From: Marinobacter segnicrescens
Lineage (GTDB): Bacteria > Pseudomonadota > Gammaproteobacteria > Pseudomonadales > Oleiphilaceae
Length of the DNA stretch: 64,000 nt
Reading direction: 5' to 3'
Assembly (NCBI RefSeq): GCF_900111555.1
Contig: NZ_FOHZ01000002.1
Location: 124,001-188,000, forward strand
In this document: one piece after another, positions 25,667-34,904 of the stretch
Numbering within the stretch: position 1 is the stretch's first letter
Layout: every line of letters begins with the position of its first letter
Made by a program: the position numbers and the translations under genes
The notes under the pieces: generated by a model
What the model saw: the letters and a program-made list of their open reading frames with translations, nothing else
Databases searched by the model: none
Told to the model about the DNA's origin: nothing

Positions 25667-26398
25667 ATGAACGAGGTTATCGATTTACTGAAATCACACC
25701 GCTCGATCCGCAAGTTCACCGAGCAGAAGATTCCGCAGGAGACGTTCCTGGAGCTGATCCGTGCCGGTCAGAGTGCAGCCACGTCCAACCACGTGCAGGC
25801 CTATTCCATCATCCACGTGACCAGTCCGGAGAAGCGGGCGAAGATTGCCGAGCTGGCCGGCGGCCAGAAATACGTGGAAACCTGTTCCCACTTCCTGGTG
25901 TTCTGCGCCGATATGAAGCGCCCCACGGACTCCGCCGAGCGGGCCGGCGCCGAGGTCATCCGCGGCATGACCGAGCAGTTCCTGGTGGCCAGTGTGGATA
26001 CCGCCCTGATGGCCCAGAATGTCGTAGTGGCCGCAGAATCCGAAGGCCTGGGCATCTGCTACATTGGCGGCATCCGTAACAACCCCGCCGAAATCAGCGA
26101 TCTGCTGAAACTGCCTGAGCACGTCTACCCGGTGTTCGGTCTGTGCCTGGGCTACCCGGACCAGGACCCGGAGGTGAAACCCCGGCTGCCGGTGGAAAGT
26201 ATCCTGATGGAAGACGAATACCGTGAAGACGCCGCCTCGGTGGACGGTTTCGATGATGTGATGCGCACCTACTATGGCGCACGCACCGGCGGCACCAAGG
26301 ACACCAACTGGTCCGAGCAACTGAGCCCGTTGTTCAATGCCAAGCTGCGCCCACACATGCGGGAATTCCTGGTCAAGCGGGGCTTTGAACTGAAGTAA
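25667..26398 (+). CDS. nfsA: Oxygen-insensitive NADPH nitroreductase (NfsA-type)
   Basis: A 243-residue FMN-dependent nitroreductase. The N-terminal 'HRSIRKFTEQKIPQ' contributes FMN-phosphate binding, 'AATSNHVQAYSIIHV' and 'GLGICYIGGIRNNP' are typical of NfsA/FRP, and 'VFGLCLGYPDQ' precedes the C-terminal arm ('MREFLVKRGF'). Such enzymes reduce nitro compounds and quinones with NADPH. A -10-like TAGAAT lies about 65 bases upstream, so the gene probably has its own promoter. A strong terminator follows. Confidence 0.87.
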   Translation: MNEVIDLLKSHRSIRKFTEQKIPQETFLELIRAGQSAATSNHVQAYSIIHVTSPEKRAKIAELAGGQKYVETCSHFLVFCADMKRPTDSAERAGAEVIRGMTEQFLVASVDTALMAQNVVVAAESEGLGICYIGGIRNNPAEISDLLKLPEHVYPVFGLCLGYPDQDPEVKPRLPVESILMEDEYREDAASVDGFDDVMRTYYGARTGGTKDTNWSEQLSPLFNAKLRPHMREFLVKRGFELK

Positions 26399-26417
26399 GC
26401 CGGCGTTCACCGCCAAC

Positions 26418-26454
26418 AAAAAAGAGCCGCCGGGGTGACCCGACGGCTCTTTTT
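26418..26454. terminator. Bidirectional intrinsic terminator between nfsA and alkK
   Basis: GAGCCGCCGGG (26424-26434) pairs with CCCGACGGCTC (26439-26449) with one mismatch around a GTGA loop. It is flanked by A6 on the left and T5 on the right, so it can end transcription from both convergent genes. This is the only classic intrinsic terminator that I find in the window. Confidence 0.85.
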
Positions 26455-26497
26455 GTGTTCAAGGCCCTGGCGAGACCTCGGGCCCCGCCATCCCGCC

Positions 26498-28132
26498 TTA
26501 CTCGGTGGGCAGTTTATAGTCCTTGAAGTTCTCCCGCAGCTTGGCCTTCTGCAGCTTGCCGGTGGCACCGTGGGGCAGTTCGTCCACGAACACCACGTCG
26601 TCCGGCAACCACCACTTGGCCACCCGTTCCTCGAGGAACTGGAGCACCTCTTCCTTGGTGACTTCCGCGTCGGGTTCTTTCACTGCCACCAGCAGCGGGC
26701 GCTCCTGCCACTTCTCGTGGCGGATACCGATCACAGCCGCCTCTGCCAGCTTGGGATGGGCGATGGCTTCGTTTTCCAAGTCGATGGAGCTGATCCACTC
26801 GCCACCGGACTTGATCACATCTTTCACCCGATCCACGATTTCCATAAAGCCATCCGGCGAGATAACCGACACGTCGCCGGTATGGAACCAGCCGTCCGCA
26901 TCGATGGCCTTCTTCGTGGCTTCCTCGTTTTCGTAGTAACCACTGATCACGGCGTTACCGCGAACCAGCAGCTCACCCTGGGACTCGCCGTCATGGGGCA
27001 GGTCGTTGCCTTCGGCGTCAACAATCTTCATTTCCACACCGAACATCAGACGGCCCTGGGTACCACGGAGTTTCAGTTCCTTCTCCCAGTCGCCACCACG
27101 CTGGCTCGGCCGCGGCGTGGCCACGGTGCCCAGCGGACTCATCTCGGTCATGCCCCAGCCCTGGATAGCCTCGACGTTATGCTTCTCCTTGAACTCCTGG
27201 ATCATGGCCTTGGGCAGGGCCGAACCACCGATCAGGGTGCGTTTAAGGGTGCTGAAGGTCTCGCCCTTCTGGCGCTTGTGGGCCAGCAGCCCCAGCCATA
27301 CGGTGGGTACGCCCCAGGCGTCAGTGACCTTCTCGTCCTCGATCAGGTTGGACAGGTTCTCACCGTCCAGTGCCGGCCCCGGGAACACCAGCTTCACGCC
27401 GGCGATCAGGCCAAAGTAGGGTGTGCCCCAGGCGTTGACGTGGAACATCGGTACCACCGGCAGGATGGTGGAGTTCTCGTCGATGGGCACCCCGGAAATG
27501 CTCAGCACAAAAAGGGCGTGGAGCACGTTGGAGCGATGGCTGTAGAGTACGCCTTTGGGGTTGCCTGTGGTGCCGGAGGTGTAGCACAGGGACGAGGCGG
27601 TGTTCTCGTCAAACTCCGGCCACTCGAACTGATCGGACTCGCCCTTGATCAGGGTCTCGTAGCAGTAAACCCGCGGCAGGCTGGTTTCCGGCATGTTGGC
27701 TTCATCGGTCATCACCACAAAGCCCTCCACATCCGGGAAGTGCTCGTAGAGCTTTTCCAGCAGCGGCAGGAAGGTCAGGTCCACGAAGATGAACTTGTCT
27801 TTCGCGTGGTTGACGATGTAGATCAGCTGGTCTGCCGGCAGGCGCGGGTTCATGGTGTGGCAAATGGCGCCCATACCGGAGCTGGCGTAATACACCTCCA
27901 GGTGCCGGTAGTTGTTCCAGGCGATGGTGCCAATCCGGTCTTCCTCGCTGGCACCCAGCTTTTTGAGGGCGTTGGCCAGCTGGCGGGTGCGCTGGGCCAT
28001 CTCCGGATAGGTGTAGCGATGGATGCCTCCCTCGGTGGTACGGGAAACAATTTCCTGGTCCGGGTAGTTACCGGCAGCAAACTCCAGGATCTGGGAAATG
28101 AGCAGGGGGCGATTCATCATCAAGCCGTGCAT
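26498..28132 (-). CDS. alkK: Medium/long-chain acyl-CoA synthetase (AlkK-like)
   Basis: A 544-residue AMP-forming acyl-CoA ligase. The P-loop is '[19 protein letters not shown]', followed by '[16 protein letters not shown]', the A5 motif 'GWGMTEMSP', 'DGWFHTGDV' and '[15 protein letters not shown]', with the catalytic lysine near the C-terminus in '[13 protein letters not shown]'. Much of it resembles AlkK of the Pseudomonas OCT alkane pathway. It activates fatty acids for beta-oxidation or polyester and wax synthesis. The start has an AAAGGAG site. It stands alone and diverges from a SLAC1-type transporter, so the gene symbol reflects family, not an alk operon. Confidence 0.87.
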   Translation of the reverse strand: MHGLMMNRPLLISQILEFAAGNYPDQEIVSRTTEGGIHRYTYPEMAQRTRQLANALKKLGASEEDRIGTIAWNNYRHLEVYYASSGMGAICHTMNPRLPADQLIYIVNHAKDKFIFVDLTFLPLLEKLYEHFPDVEGFVVMTDEANMPETSLPRVYCYETLIKGESDQFEWPEFDENTASSLCYTSGTTGNPKGVLYSHRSNVLHALFVLSISGVPIDENSTILPVVPMFHVNAWGTPYFGLIAGVKLVFPGPALDGENLSNLIEDEKVTDAWGVPTVWLGLLAHKRQKGETFSTLKRTLIGGSALPKAMIQEFKEKHNVEAIQGWGMTEMSPLGTVATPRPSQRGGDWEKELKLRGTQGRLMFGVEMKIVDAEGNDLPHDGESQGELLVRGNAVISGYYENEEATKKAIDADGWFHTGDVSVISPDGFMEIVDRVKDVIKSGGEWISSIDLENEAIAHPKLAEAAVIGIRHEKWQERPLLVAVKEPDAEVTKEEVLQFLEERVAKWWLPDDVVFVDELPHGATGKLQKAKLRENFKDYKLPTE

Positions 28133-28369
28133 GGCTTTTCTCCTTTATTCTTGTGCTCTGAGGGTGAATGTTATTACGGGCTGTTGTTATCGGTACGGAT
28201 ACGATATAGCGGTGGATTGGATGGAGGCAACCCGGATAATTGATTTTCTCAGCCATTGATGAACTTTTGGCCAACATCCAGGCTGGCAAGGTGACTTTGT
28301 CACTGTGTGCCCGTACCAGAGCGGCTATCTTTGAGGAAGGTAAACATTTCGAACAGAGGTAAGCGTCGT

Positions 28370-29335
28370 ATGGAACAGGTGCACCCATCCAGGTTACAGA
28401 ACTTTCCCATCTCGTGGTTTGCCATGGTGATGGGCCTCAGTGGTTTCACCATCGCCTGGCACCGGGCCGAAACCAGCCTGGAACTGCCCTGGGGAATCAG
28501 CCCTGTGCTGCTGGTCGTCACCATCGGGATCTTCGCCCTGCTGGGTCTTTGCTACCTGGCCAAGGCGTTGCGCTACTGGCCGCAGGTCCGGGGCGAGTTC
28601 GGCCACCCCATCAAGCTGAACTTCTTCCCCACCATTTCCATCGGGCTGATCCTGGTCAGTATCGCGCTGTTGCCCTACAACGCGTCGGTATCGCTGATGG
28701 TCTGGGCCCTGGGCACCGTCCTGCACCTGGCATTCACCCTCTATGTGCTGTCGGCCTGGGTTCACCACACCCATTTTGAAATCAACCATATGAACCCGGC
28801 GTGGTTCATTCCCATCGTAGGCAACATCCTGGTGCCCATTGCGGGAGTACACCATGCCTCGCCGGAGATCTCCTGGTTCTTCTTCAGTATCGGCCTGGTG
28901 TTCTGGCTGGTGTTACTGACCATCATCTTCTATCGGATGTTTTTCCATAACCCGCTGCCCGGAAAGCTGCTGCCAACACTGTTTATCCTGATCGCACCGC
29001 CGGCGGTGGGTTTCATTTCCTGGGTCCAGCTCACCGGGGCCCTGGACAGCTTCGCAAGGATTCTCTACTACACCGCGGCCTTCCTGACGCTGATGCTGCT
29101 GACCCAGGTACAACGGTTCCTGAAGCTGGAATTCTTCCTGTCCTGGTGGGCCTATTCGTTCCCTATGGCCGCTATCACCATCGCCACACTGCTGATGTAT
29201 GCGCAGCTGCAGCTGCCATTCTTCCGCGGCCTGGCCATGGTTCTGCTTGGGTTGCTGTCGCTGCTGATCGCGGTACTGCTGTATCGCACCGGCATGGCAG
29301 TGGCACGGCGCGAGATCTGTATTGAGGAAGGATAG
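28370..29335 (+). CDS. SLAC1/TehA-family membrane transporter
   Basis: A 321-residue inner-membrane protein with about ten hydrophobic segments. 'FPISWFAMVMGLSGFTIAWH' and 'NPAWFIPIVGNILVPIAG' match the tellurite-resistance/dicarboxylate and SLAC1 anion-channel family (TehA-like). The transported species is probably an anion; tellurite resistance should not be assumed. I start at 28370, where the N-terminus agrees with the family and AGAGG lies upstream; an in-frame GTG/ATG extension to 28307 adds 21 charged residues. It diverges from alkK across 237 bases in which I see no clear element. Confidence 0.82.
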   Translation: MEQVHPSRLQNFPISWFAMVMGLSGFTIAWHRAETSLELPWGISPVLLVVTIGIFALLGLCYLAKALRYWPQVRGEFGHPIKLNFFPTISIGLILVSIALLPYNASVSLMVWALGTVLHLAFTLYVLSAWVHHTHFEINHMNPAWFIPIVGNILVPIAGVHHASPEISWFFFSIGLVFWLVLLTIIFYRMFFHNPLPGKLLPTLFILIAPPAVGFISWVQLTGALDSFARILYYTAAFLTLMLLTQVQRFLKLEFFLSWWAYSFPMAAITIATLLMYAQLQLPFFRGLAMVLLGLLSLLIAVLLYRTGMAVARREICIEEG

Positions 29336-29348
29336 GACTCTTTCGAAT

Positions 29349-29369
29349 CGGGCCTCAGCGTGAGGCCCG
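29349..29369. terminator. Stem-loop between convergent SLAC1 and HNH genes
   Basis: CGGGCCTCA (29349-29357) and TGAGGCCCG (29361-29369) form a perfect 9-bp stem with a 3-base loop. The stop codon of the minus-strand nuclease (29355-29357) lies in the stem. There is no T-run. Confidence 0.45.
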
Positions 29370-30080
29370 GATTCCACACTGCGCAACCTGACGACGCAGG
29401 TTATCCATTTCGCGGCTGGACGGCGCAAGCTTGTAAACCTTTACGATCCGCAGGAACCTGGCCACGTACTGGCAGCGGCCCGCAGGTGGCACCCACTGGT
29501 CCGGGCCCCGGGCGCCCTTGCTGCGATTGAGGCTGGCCTCCACCGGCATCAGGTTCACCGGATCATTGGCAAAGGCTTCACGGCGATCCCGGGACCAGTC
29601 ACTGGCACCCCGCTCCCAGGCCCAGGCCAGCGGCACCACGTGATCGATATCCACGTCACCCGCGTTCTGCAGCACATTACCGGTGAACGGTGAAATCCAG
29701 CGGCCGGTGACCACCCGGCAACGGCGTTCGTCAGCAAACCGCACCCGGGTGGCGGAGGTGGCAATCAACGCCTCGGCCCGGCTGTCCTGGCAGTCGCCGT
29801 CCCGGTCGTCCCAGCCATGGCCGAACTCACTGCGCTGGTAACCCTTGCTGACCGGCTCGTTCCCCGACCGGCTGATGCCATCGGGCAAACGGCCACCCGC
29901 CGCCAGGCAGGCGTCGACATCCGGGTATGGGGTGAAGTCCCTGGTGCGTTCGTACCACGGGCTGTGTGGGGGATGACACAGGCCCGAGGAGGACTGCTTG
30001 ATGGTGGCGACTGCATCCGCTGCCGGGATCAGCCCCAACAGGAATACCGCCACCAGGCTTCGACAACGAACTGAAACCAT
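29355..30080 (-). CDS. Secreted HNH-type nuclease (DUF1524-like)
   Basis: A 241-residue protein with a Sec signal peptide (hydrophobic 'VAVFLLGLIPAADAVA') and a His-Me finger nuclease domain. The catalytic segment 'VDIDHVVPLAWAWERGASDW', followed by 'NDPVNLMPVEASLNRSKG', is the DUF1524/GmrSD-type HNH core: the DH pair supplies the general base and the two Asn residues organise metal binding. Six or more cysteines in the mature part suggest disulfides, which fits an extracytoplasmic nuclease for DNA scavenging or defence. It lies downstream of the helicase gene on the same strand with a 113-base gap, so the link may be accidental. Confidence 0.78.
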   Translation of the reverse strand: MVSVRCRSLVAVFLLGLIPAADAVATIKQSSSGLCHPPHSPWYERTRDFTPYPDVDACLAAGGRLPDGISRSGNEPVSKGYQRSEFGHGWDDRDGDCQDSRAEALIATSATRVRFADERRCRVVTGRWISPFTGNVLQNAGDVDIDHVVPLAWAWERGASDWSRDRREAFANDPVNLMPVEASLNRSKGARGPDQWVPPAGRCQYVARFLRIVKVYKLAPSSREMDNLRRQVAQCGIRASR

Positions 30081-30193
30081 GGAGTTCCCAGATACAACAG
30101 GTAATTCGGAGGGCTAGCGGAGGGCAGCCCTCATCCTGGCGGGCATTCTACGGACGTGTTCGCCAGTCGTCACCTTACCGAACGCATTCTGTA

Positions 30194-32446
30194 TCAGGTT
30201 TCAAACCACCAACCCGGAAGCATGGCCCGGTTGGCCGGCTGCAGGAAGCGGTCATCGATCAGCCAGATCACACCCTGGTCCTCCGGTGTGCGTATTACCC
30301 GCCCCGCCGCCTGGGCCACCTTCTGCAAGCCCGGGATGCGATAGGTGTAGTCGTACCCGGCGCCGAAGCGCTGCTCCAGCCGGTCCTTCAGGATGTCGTG
30401 CCACGGATCGAACGGTGGCAGCCCCAGGGTCGCCACGAAAGCGCCGATCAACTGATCCCCGGGCAGGTCGATGCCCTCGCTGAACACCCCACCGAGTACC
30501 GCAAAGGCGACCGCTGGCCGGGGCGACTGGAAACCCGCCAGGAAGTCCTGCCGCGCATGCTGGTCCATTCCGGGCAACTGCCGGCGCTGGGGCACGTCTG
30601 GCGCCTCGGTGGCCAGGGCATCCGCCACCTGCTTGAGGTAATCAAAGCTGCTGAAGAACGCCAGGTAGTGTCCAGGACGCTCGCGGAACTGCCGGGCAAT
30701 CAGCGCTGCAATGGGGGAAAGGGATGCCTGCCGGTCCGGCTTGCGGGTGCTGATATGGGGCGTGAATTGCACCTGTAACTGATCCGCCCGGAACGGACTT
30801 GGCAGGGACGTGAAACGGGTATCCTCCGGCAGGCCCAGCAGGTCCCGATGGTAGACACCCGGCGTGAGGGTGGCGGAGAACAGCAGCACGGACGCCAGGC
30901 TGGCAAACCGCGGGGCGAGGTAATCTGCCGGCACCAGGTTCTGGATGGTGACACTGGCGCGCCCCCTGCCCGACCGGTGGAATTCGCACAGGGAGTGGTC
31001 GCCAAACTGCTCCGCCAGTTTCAGGAAGGCCACGCTTTCAAACAACAGTTCCTGCAGCGACAGGTCCGGTGGGTTGTCCGCCAGGTAGTCGGTAAGCCCC
31101 GATATCAAGCCCTGCAGGGCCGGGAGAAGACGGATCGGTAACTGCTCCAGGAAAACCGGCTGGGCACCGGCACCCTCCTGCTCCCGCACCAGCTCCTGCC
31201 AGGCCCGGGCGACGCGGTTCAGCGGACCTTTCAGAACCTTCGGGGCCCCTCGCTTCACCCGTAACAGCCGCTGCTGGTCCAGCCGCACCGAATACATGCC
31301 CCGGGCCCGGTCCACCAGGTTATGGGCCTCATCCACCAGCAGGCTGGCCCGCCACTGATTCTGCTGCACCAGGGCATGGAGCAGGGCTGACTGGTCAAAC
31401 ATCCGGTTAACGTCGGCAACAACCACATCGCACCAGCGGGCCATTTCCTGGGCCAGGAAATACGGGCAGATATCATGGCCAGCCGCGATGGTGGCCAGTC
31501 GTTCCCGGGTCAGGGGTTCGCGCACCTGTACTGCCTCTGCACGGGCCTCCGGCAGACGGTCGAAAAAGCCCCTTGCCAGGGGGCAGGAATCGCCGTGGCA
31601 GGCCTTGTCCGGGTGTTCGCAGGCATCGTCTTTCGAGACGAGCTCCAGGGTACGCAGGGGCCAGTGACCCGGTTCCTGCTGGGCCGCCCGCAAGGCTTTC
31701 ACGGCGGACACCGCCAGCTGCCGGGCGGTATTGCGACAGGTGAGGTAGAACAGCCGGTCCTGCTTTGCCGTTGGCAGGGCCATCAGCGCCGGGAACAGGG
31801 TCCCCAGGGTCTTGCCCAGTCCGGTGGGTGCTTCCAGCAACAGGCGACGGGATTGCACGGCATTGCGGTAGACGGTCTCCGCCAGCTGCCGCTGCCCGGC
31901 GCGGAAATCCGGGAAGGGAAAGCGCAGGCTGGCCAGGTGCTCGTCCCGTTGCTCGCGGTGACGCTCCTCCTGCTCGGCCCAGTCCCTGAAGGCGTTGCAC
32001 AGGGCTTCCAGCTCCTGCCAGAGTTCCTCTGCCGTGGCGGTTTCCGTAACTGCCGACTCCTTGTCCCGGACCGTATCGTAATAGACCAGTGACAGCTCGA
32101 GCTTTTGGCGGCCCTCCTGGCGACAAAGTAACGCCCCATAAGCCCGCAACTGCGCCCGGTGAAGGGCACGCTGGTGCTCCCGAATGCGCGACAGGTCACC
32201 CCGGTGGGTCTTGATCTCCTCCAGCAACCCCTTGTGCAGGTTGTAGAGGTCCGCGCGACCGGAGAGTTGCAAACCCTGGCACTCACCGGTCAGCAGGTAC
32301 TCACTCTCGTAGCCATACCCTCGCCGGGCCTGCACTGACTGATGACCGGCGATACCCTCCTCCGCCGTGGGGGCCGGTGTATAGCGGAAATCCAGGTCGC
32401 CCTTGCGGGCCGCAAATTCACAAAGAGTACGTACGGCGACTTTCAT
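30194..32446 (-). CDS. PD-(D/E)XK nuclease fused to an XPD/DinG-type Fe-S helicase
   Basis: A 750-residue fusion. Residues 50-140 hold a RecB/Cas4-like nuclease core: 'SGRADLYN' with the metal Asp, 'LLEEIKTHRG' (ExK) and 'RAQLRAYG' (QxxxY motif). From about 180 comes an SF2 helicase: Walker A 'LEAPTGLGKT', a four-cysteine Fe-S region (CEHPDKACHGDSC and a later DIC), DEAH as 'LLVDEAHNLVDRARG', and motif VI 'QAAGRVIRTPEDQG'. XPD-like helicases unwind 5' to 3' in repair. It overlaps the upstream FAN1 gene by four bases (ATGA), so both are co-translated. Confidence 0.87.
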   Translation of the reverse strand: MKVAVRTLCEFAARKGDLDFRYTPAPTAEEGIAGHQSVQARRGYGYESEYLLTGECQGLQLSGRADLYNLHKGLLEEIKTHRGDLSRIREHQRALHRAQLRAYGALLCRQEGRQKLELSLVYYDTVRDKESAVTETATAEELWQELEALCNAFRDWAEQEERHREQRDEHLASLRFPFPDFRAGQRQLAETVYRNAVQSRRLLLEAPTGLGKTLGTLFPALMALPTAKQDRLFYLTCRNTARQLAVSAVKALRAAQQEPGHWPLRTLELVSKDDACEHPDKACHGDSCPLARGFFDRLPEARAEAVQVREPLTRERLATIAAGHDICPYFLAQEMARWCDVVVADVNRMFDQSALLHALVQQNQWRASLLVDEAHNLVDRARGMYSVRLDQQRLLRVKRGAPKVLKGPLNRVARAWQELVREQEGAGAQPVFLEQLPIRLLPALQGLISGLTDYLADNPPDLSLQELLFESVAFLKLAEQFGDHSLCEFHRSGRGRASVTIQNLVPADYLAPRFASLASVLLFSATLTPGVYHRDLLGLPEDTRFTSLPSPFRADQLQVQFTPHISTRKPDRQASLSPIAALIARQFRERPGHYLAFFSSFDYLKQVADALATEAPDVPQRRQLPGMDQHARQDFLAGFQSPRPAVAFAVLGGVFSEGIDLPGDQLIGAFVATLGLPPFDPWHDILKDRLEQRFGAGYDYTYRIPGLQKVAQAAGRVIRTPEDQGVIWLIDDRFLQPANRAMLPGWWFET

Positions 32447-34161
32447 AGGGAGGGATCGAGGACAGACTCAGAGGCGTCCTGCCAGCGCACGTAGCAAACC
32501 CGTGCGGCAATGCCCTGCTGCGCGAAGAAGGCCAGCCACCGGCGCTGATGATCCTGTAGCCGGTCGCCGGGACCTTTAACTTCAATCATCTCGTAGCGCT
32601 GACCAGGGTCTTTCTCGTGCGGCATAAAGCGGATCAGGTCCGGGAAGCCACTGCGATGTTCCTTCAGGTTATTCAGAAGGCGGCGGAACAGCGCTTGCAG
32701 ATGACGGGCCGGCATGCAGTCAAGGGCCAGTTCCAGCAGGTCGCCGGTCACCACGTGCCAGTTCACGAAGGGATTGGCCAGGCCCTGCTTGCGTTGGTAG
32801 GTATCGACAATCATCCGCCTGTAGCCATCGCCCTCAAGGTTTGCCAGGGCCGTATCAAGCAACTCCCGGCGCCGGGGCACGAAATCCTCCCGGGTCAGGT
32901 CCGCCGGCCCCACATGGAAAGGGTGAAAGAAGGCTCCGGGCACCGGCGCGAAGATCACATCCCAGCACAGCAACCCGAACAGGGCATTGATCAGGGTATT
33001 TTCTACATAGAATACCGGCTGGTGATCCTGCCAAAGATGCTGCTGTACGGCCAGCTCTACCGGGGCGCCGGTGAAGGGTACTGTTATAAGGAACTCGTCA
33101 GGGGCCGGCGCTTGCGCCATGGTTGGCATCGGCTCGCCCACCTTGCGGGCCAGCCGTTTCAGGATTCGCGCCAGGCCCTGGACTTCGGCGTCGCTGAGTT
33201 CCCCGGTTTGCCACTGGTCAGCGATGGTCCAGGCTTCCTCAAACCGTTTCATTCGCTCCAGCAGACGTAACTGCTTGAGCCGGGCTTCCCGGTGACCGCT
33301 TTGTGTCAGCGCTGCCAGGGCCAGCTCCCGGTTGCCCTGGCGCTCCGCCTGGCGGCCAAGCTCCAGCAACAGCCGGTCCCGGCGACTGGTGAGCCAGGAG
33401 TTTTCCGTGGCTGCAGGCACCTGCAGCCACACATCCTCAGCGGCCCGGCCCTCATCCAGCCACTCACGGCAGTGATGCATGGTGAGGTAGCAATCCACGT
33501 CTTCCCGCCGCTGGAATGCCCGGGATTCCGGTGTGAAGGGCACCTCTTCGTATTGCTGGTAGCCCAACTCAACCAGTACAAAGTCCGACCAGCTCTGACG
33601 CAGGTTGCCAAAGAACATCAGGCGGATGCGGTCAAACAGGGCCATATGCCCCAGCCGCACCAGGTCGTTGCCCTGCTCCGGCAGCCAGTCGGCGAGGTCA
33701 ATCTCGTCCAGGTGGTCCGCCAGTAACGCCTTCATACGCCCCTTGGGCATGGCAGGGGAATGGCCGAGATCCGTCAGCCGGTCTGCCAGGGCCGGGCGCA
33801 ACTCCGCCAGGGTGAACAGGCGAAACAACTCATCGATGGTGACCCACTCTACTGATTTCACCCAGCCCGTTGACAGCAGCTCGGCCAGGCCCACCGACTC
33901 CGGTTCCGGCAGCTCGGGATAACGCAATTTGCCAGCCCGGAAAAGCTCGCCCGTACGCATCACCATGCGGGTCAGCAAGGCCCGGGCCGACACCGAAAGC
34001 CGGCCGAATCCGTCCAGGCGCCCGCGTTCTTCAGCGGTCAGCAGGTCGCCATGGTGATGGCGTACCCAGTTCACCACGGTTTCCATGTTTTCCAGGTAGT
34101 ACAGGGGATTATCCAGGTCCGCTGCCCGCAGGCGCTGACCGGGAGATTCAGAGGGGCTCAT
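32443..34161 (-). CDS. fan1: FAN1-type VRR-NUC structure-specific nuclease
   Basis: A protein of 572 residues with an N-terminal helical and SAP-like region ('GHSPAMPKGRMKALLADHL' fits a SAP DNA-binding motif), a TPR-like middle ('RLLLELGRQAERQGNRELAL') and a C-terminal VRR-NUC domain. The nuclease core is visible as 'GFPDLIRF' and 'MIEVKGPGDRLQDHQRRWLA', the PD...ExK arrangement of human FAN1 and Pseudomonas FAN1. FAN1 cleaves 5' flaps and helps remove interstrand crosslinks. I start at 34161 because the frame then begins just before the conserved 'DNPLYYLENMETV'; a TTG at 34203 would add 14 residues. It is co-translated with the helicase. Confidence 0.9.
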   Translation of the reverse strand: MSPSESPGQRLRAADLDNPLYYLENMETVVNWVRHHHGDLLTAEERGRLDGFGRLSVSARALLTRMVMRTGELFRAGKLRYPELPEPESVGLAELLSTGWVKSVEWVTIDELFRLFTLAELRPALADRLTDLGHSPAMPKGRMKALLADHLDEIDLADWLPEQGNDLVRLGHMALFDRIRLMFFGNLRQSWSDFVLVELGYQQYEEVPFTPESRAFQRREDVDCYLTMHHCREWLDEGRAAEDVWLQVPAATENSWLTSRRDRLLLELGRQAERQGNRELALAALTQSGHREARLKQLRLLERMKRFEEAWTIADQWQTGELSDAEVQGLARILKRLARKVGEPMPTMAQAPAPDEFLITVPFTGAPVELAVQQHLWQDHQPVFYVENTLINALFGLLCWDVIFAPVPGAFFHPFHVGPADLTREDFVPRRRELLDTALANLEGDGYRRMIVDTYQRKQGLANPFVNWHVVTGDLLELALDCMPARHLQALFRRLLNNLKEHRSGFPDLIRFMPHEKDPGQRYEMIEVKGPGDRLQDHQRRWLAFFAQQGIAARVCYVRWQDASESVLDPSL

Positions 34162-34255
34162 CGATGACGGGAACGACCTGTAGGGAATGGCATCAATCAA
34201 CAACTCTACGACGGACGGAGGCCCGCCTCAAGCTGAACACCGGGCCTGTAATACT

Positions 34256-34690
34256 TCAGATACCCATATCGACCGGCAGCAGCCGGACACCGCCCACTTT
34301 CCAGCCTTGTTCCACAGGCACCATCCGGTAATAGGCGTCCCAAAGGCGACCCTCGGGGCCCTGCAGGCGAACGACCTGGATATCGAAGTGATCATGGGGC
34401 ACCCGCTGCCGAAAGCGGATCGCGGTCGCACGGTGGACCGGGGGGTAGACCAGCCGCACCATCCGCAGGAAGGTTTCCGGCGAGCGGAAGCGGCGCTGTA
34501 TGCCCTCAGATGCCTGTTCCCAGGCGGCAAGCTCATCATCGTTGGCAAAGGCTTCGATCTGGGTGAGGATCACATCCTGGATGGCATCGTCCGCTTCATC
34601 GGCCAGGGGTGACACGGAGATCACCGCCAGTAGCCCGGTCAACACCAACAGGACTGGCAGTCCAACCCGCGCGCGCTGTCGTTTGTCCAT
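34256..34690 (-). CDS. DUF4864-family exported protein
   Basis: A 144-residue protein with an N-terminal signal or anchor (hydrophobic 'VGLPVLLVLTGLLAVISV') and a DUF4864 domain: 'DVILTQIEAFANDDELAAWEQASEGIQ', here in part, 'FRSPETFLRMVRLVYPPVHR' and 'DAYYRMVPVEQGWKVGGVRL'. The family has an NTF2-like look and no known function. The ATG at 34690 has a GGAGGG site seven bases upstream. It lies just upstream of fan1 on the same strand and divergent from recC. Residues around the family-conserved tyrosine and proline pair are present. Confidence 0.75.
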   Translation of the reverse strand: MDKRQRARVGLPVLLVLTGLLAVISVSPLADEADDAIQDVILTQIEAFANDDELAAWEQASEGIQRRFRSPETFLRMVRLVYPPVHRATAIRFRQRVPHDHFDIQVVRLQGPEGRLWDAYYRMVPVEQGWKVGGVRLLPVDMGI

Positions 34691-34904
34691 CAGGTGACCC
34701 TCCGCTTTGGATCGTTTACGGATGTACGCGCAGTGCCCCTGACCGGATGGCAAGAATGAACACTTTTTGACCAATTATAGACCGGAACTTACCGTCGTAT
34801 GCGACCGGGGTTGTCGCGCGGGCCATGGACAATCACATCGGCAATCCGCTGCCAGTTGCGGTAACCTTTGTGGCAGCATTCCGAACCACCCGCCTGGGAG
34901 TACC

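Noticed and set aside
26435..28243. 602-codon open frame antisense to alkK
   Set aside because: Same reason: alkK has all ligase motifs on the other strand, and the antisense translation has low-complexity His/Gln/Leu content and no domain.
30109..30132. 7-bp stem-loop between the helicase and HNH genes
   Set aside because: GAGGGCT/AGCCCTC is short, with no T-run; too weak to call a terminator.
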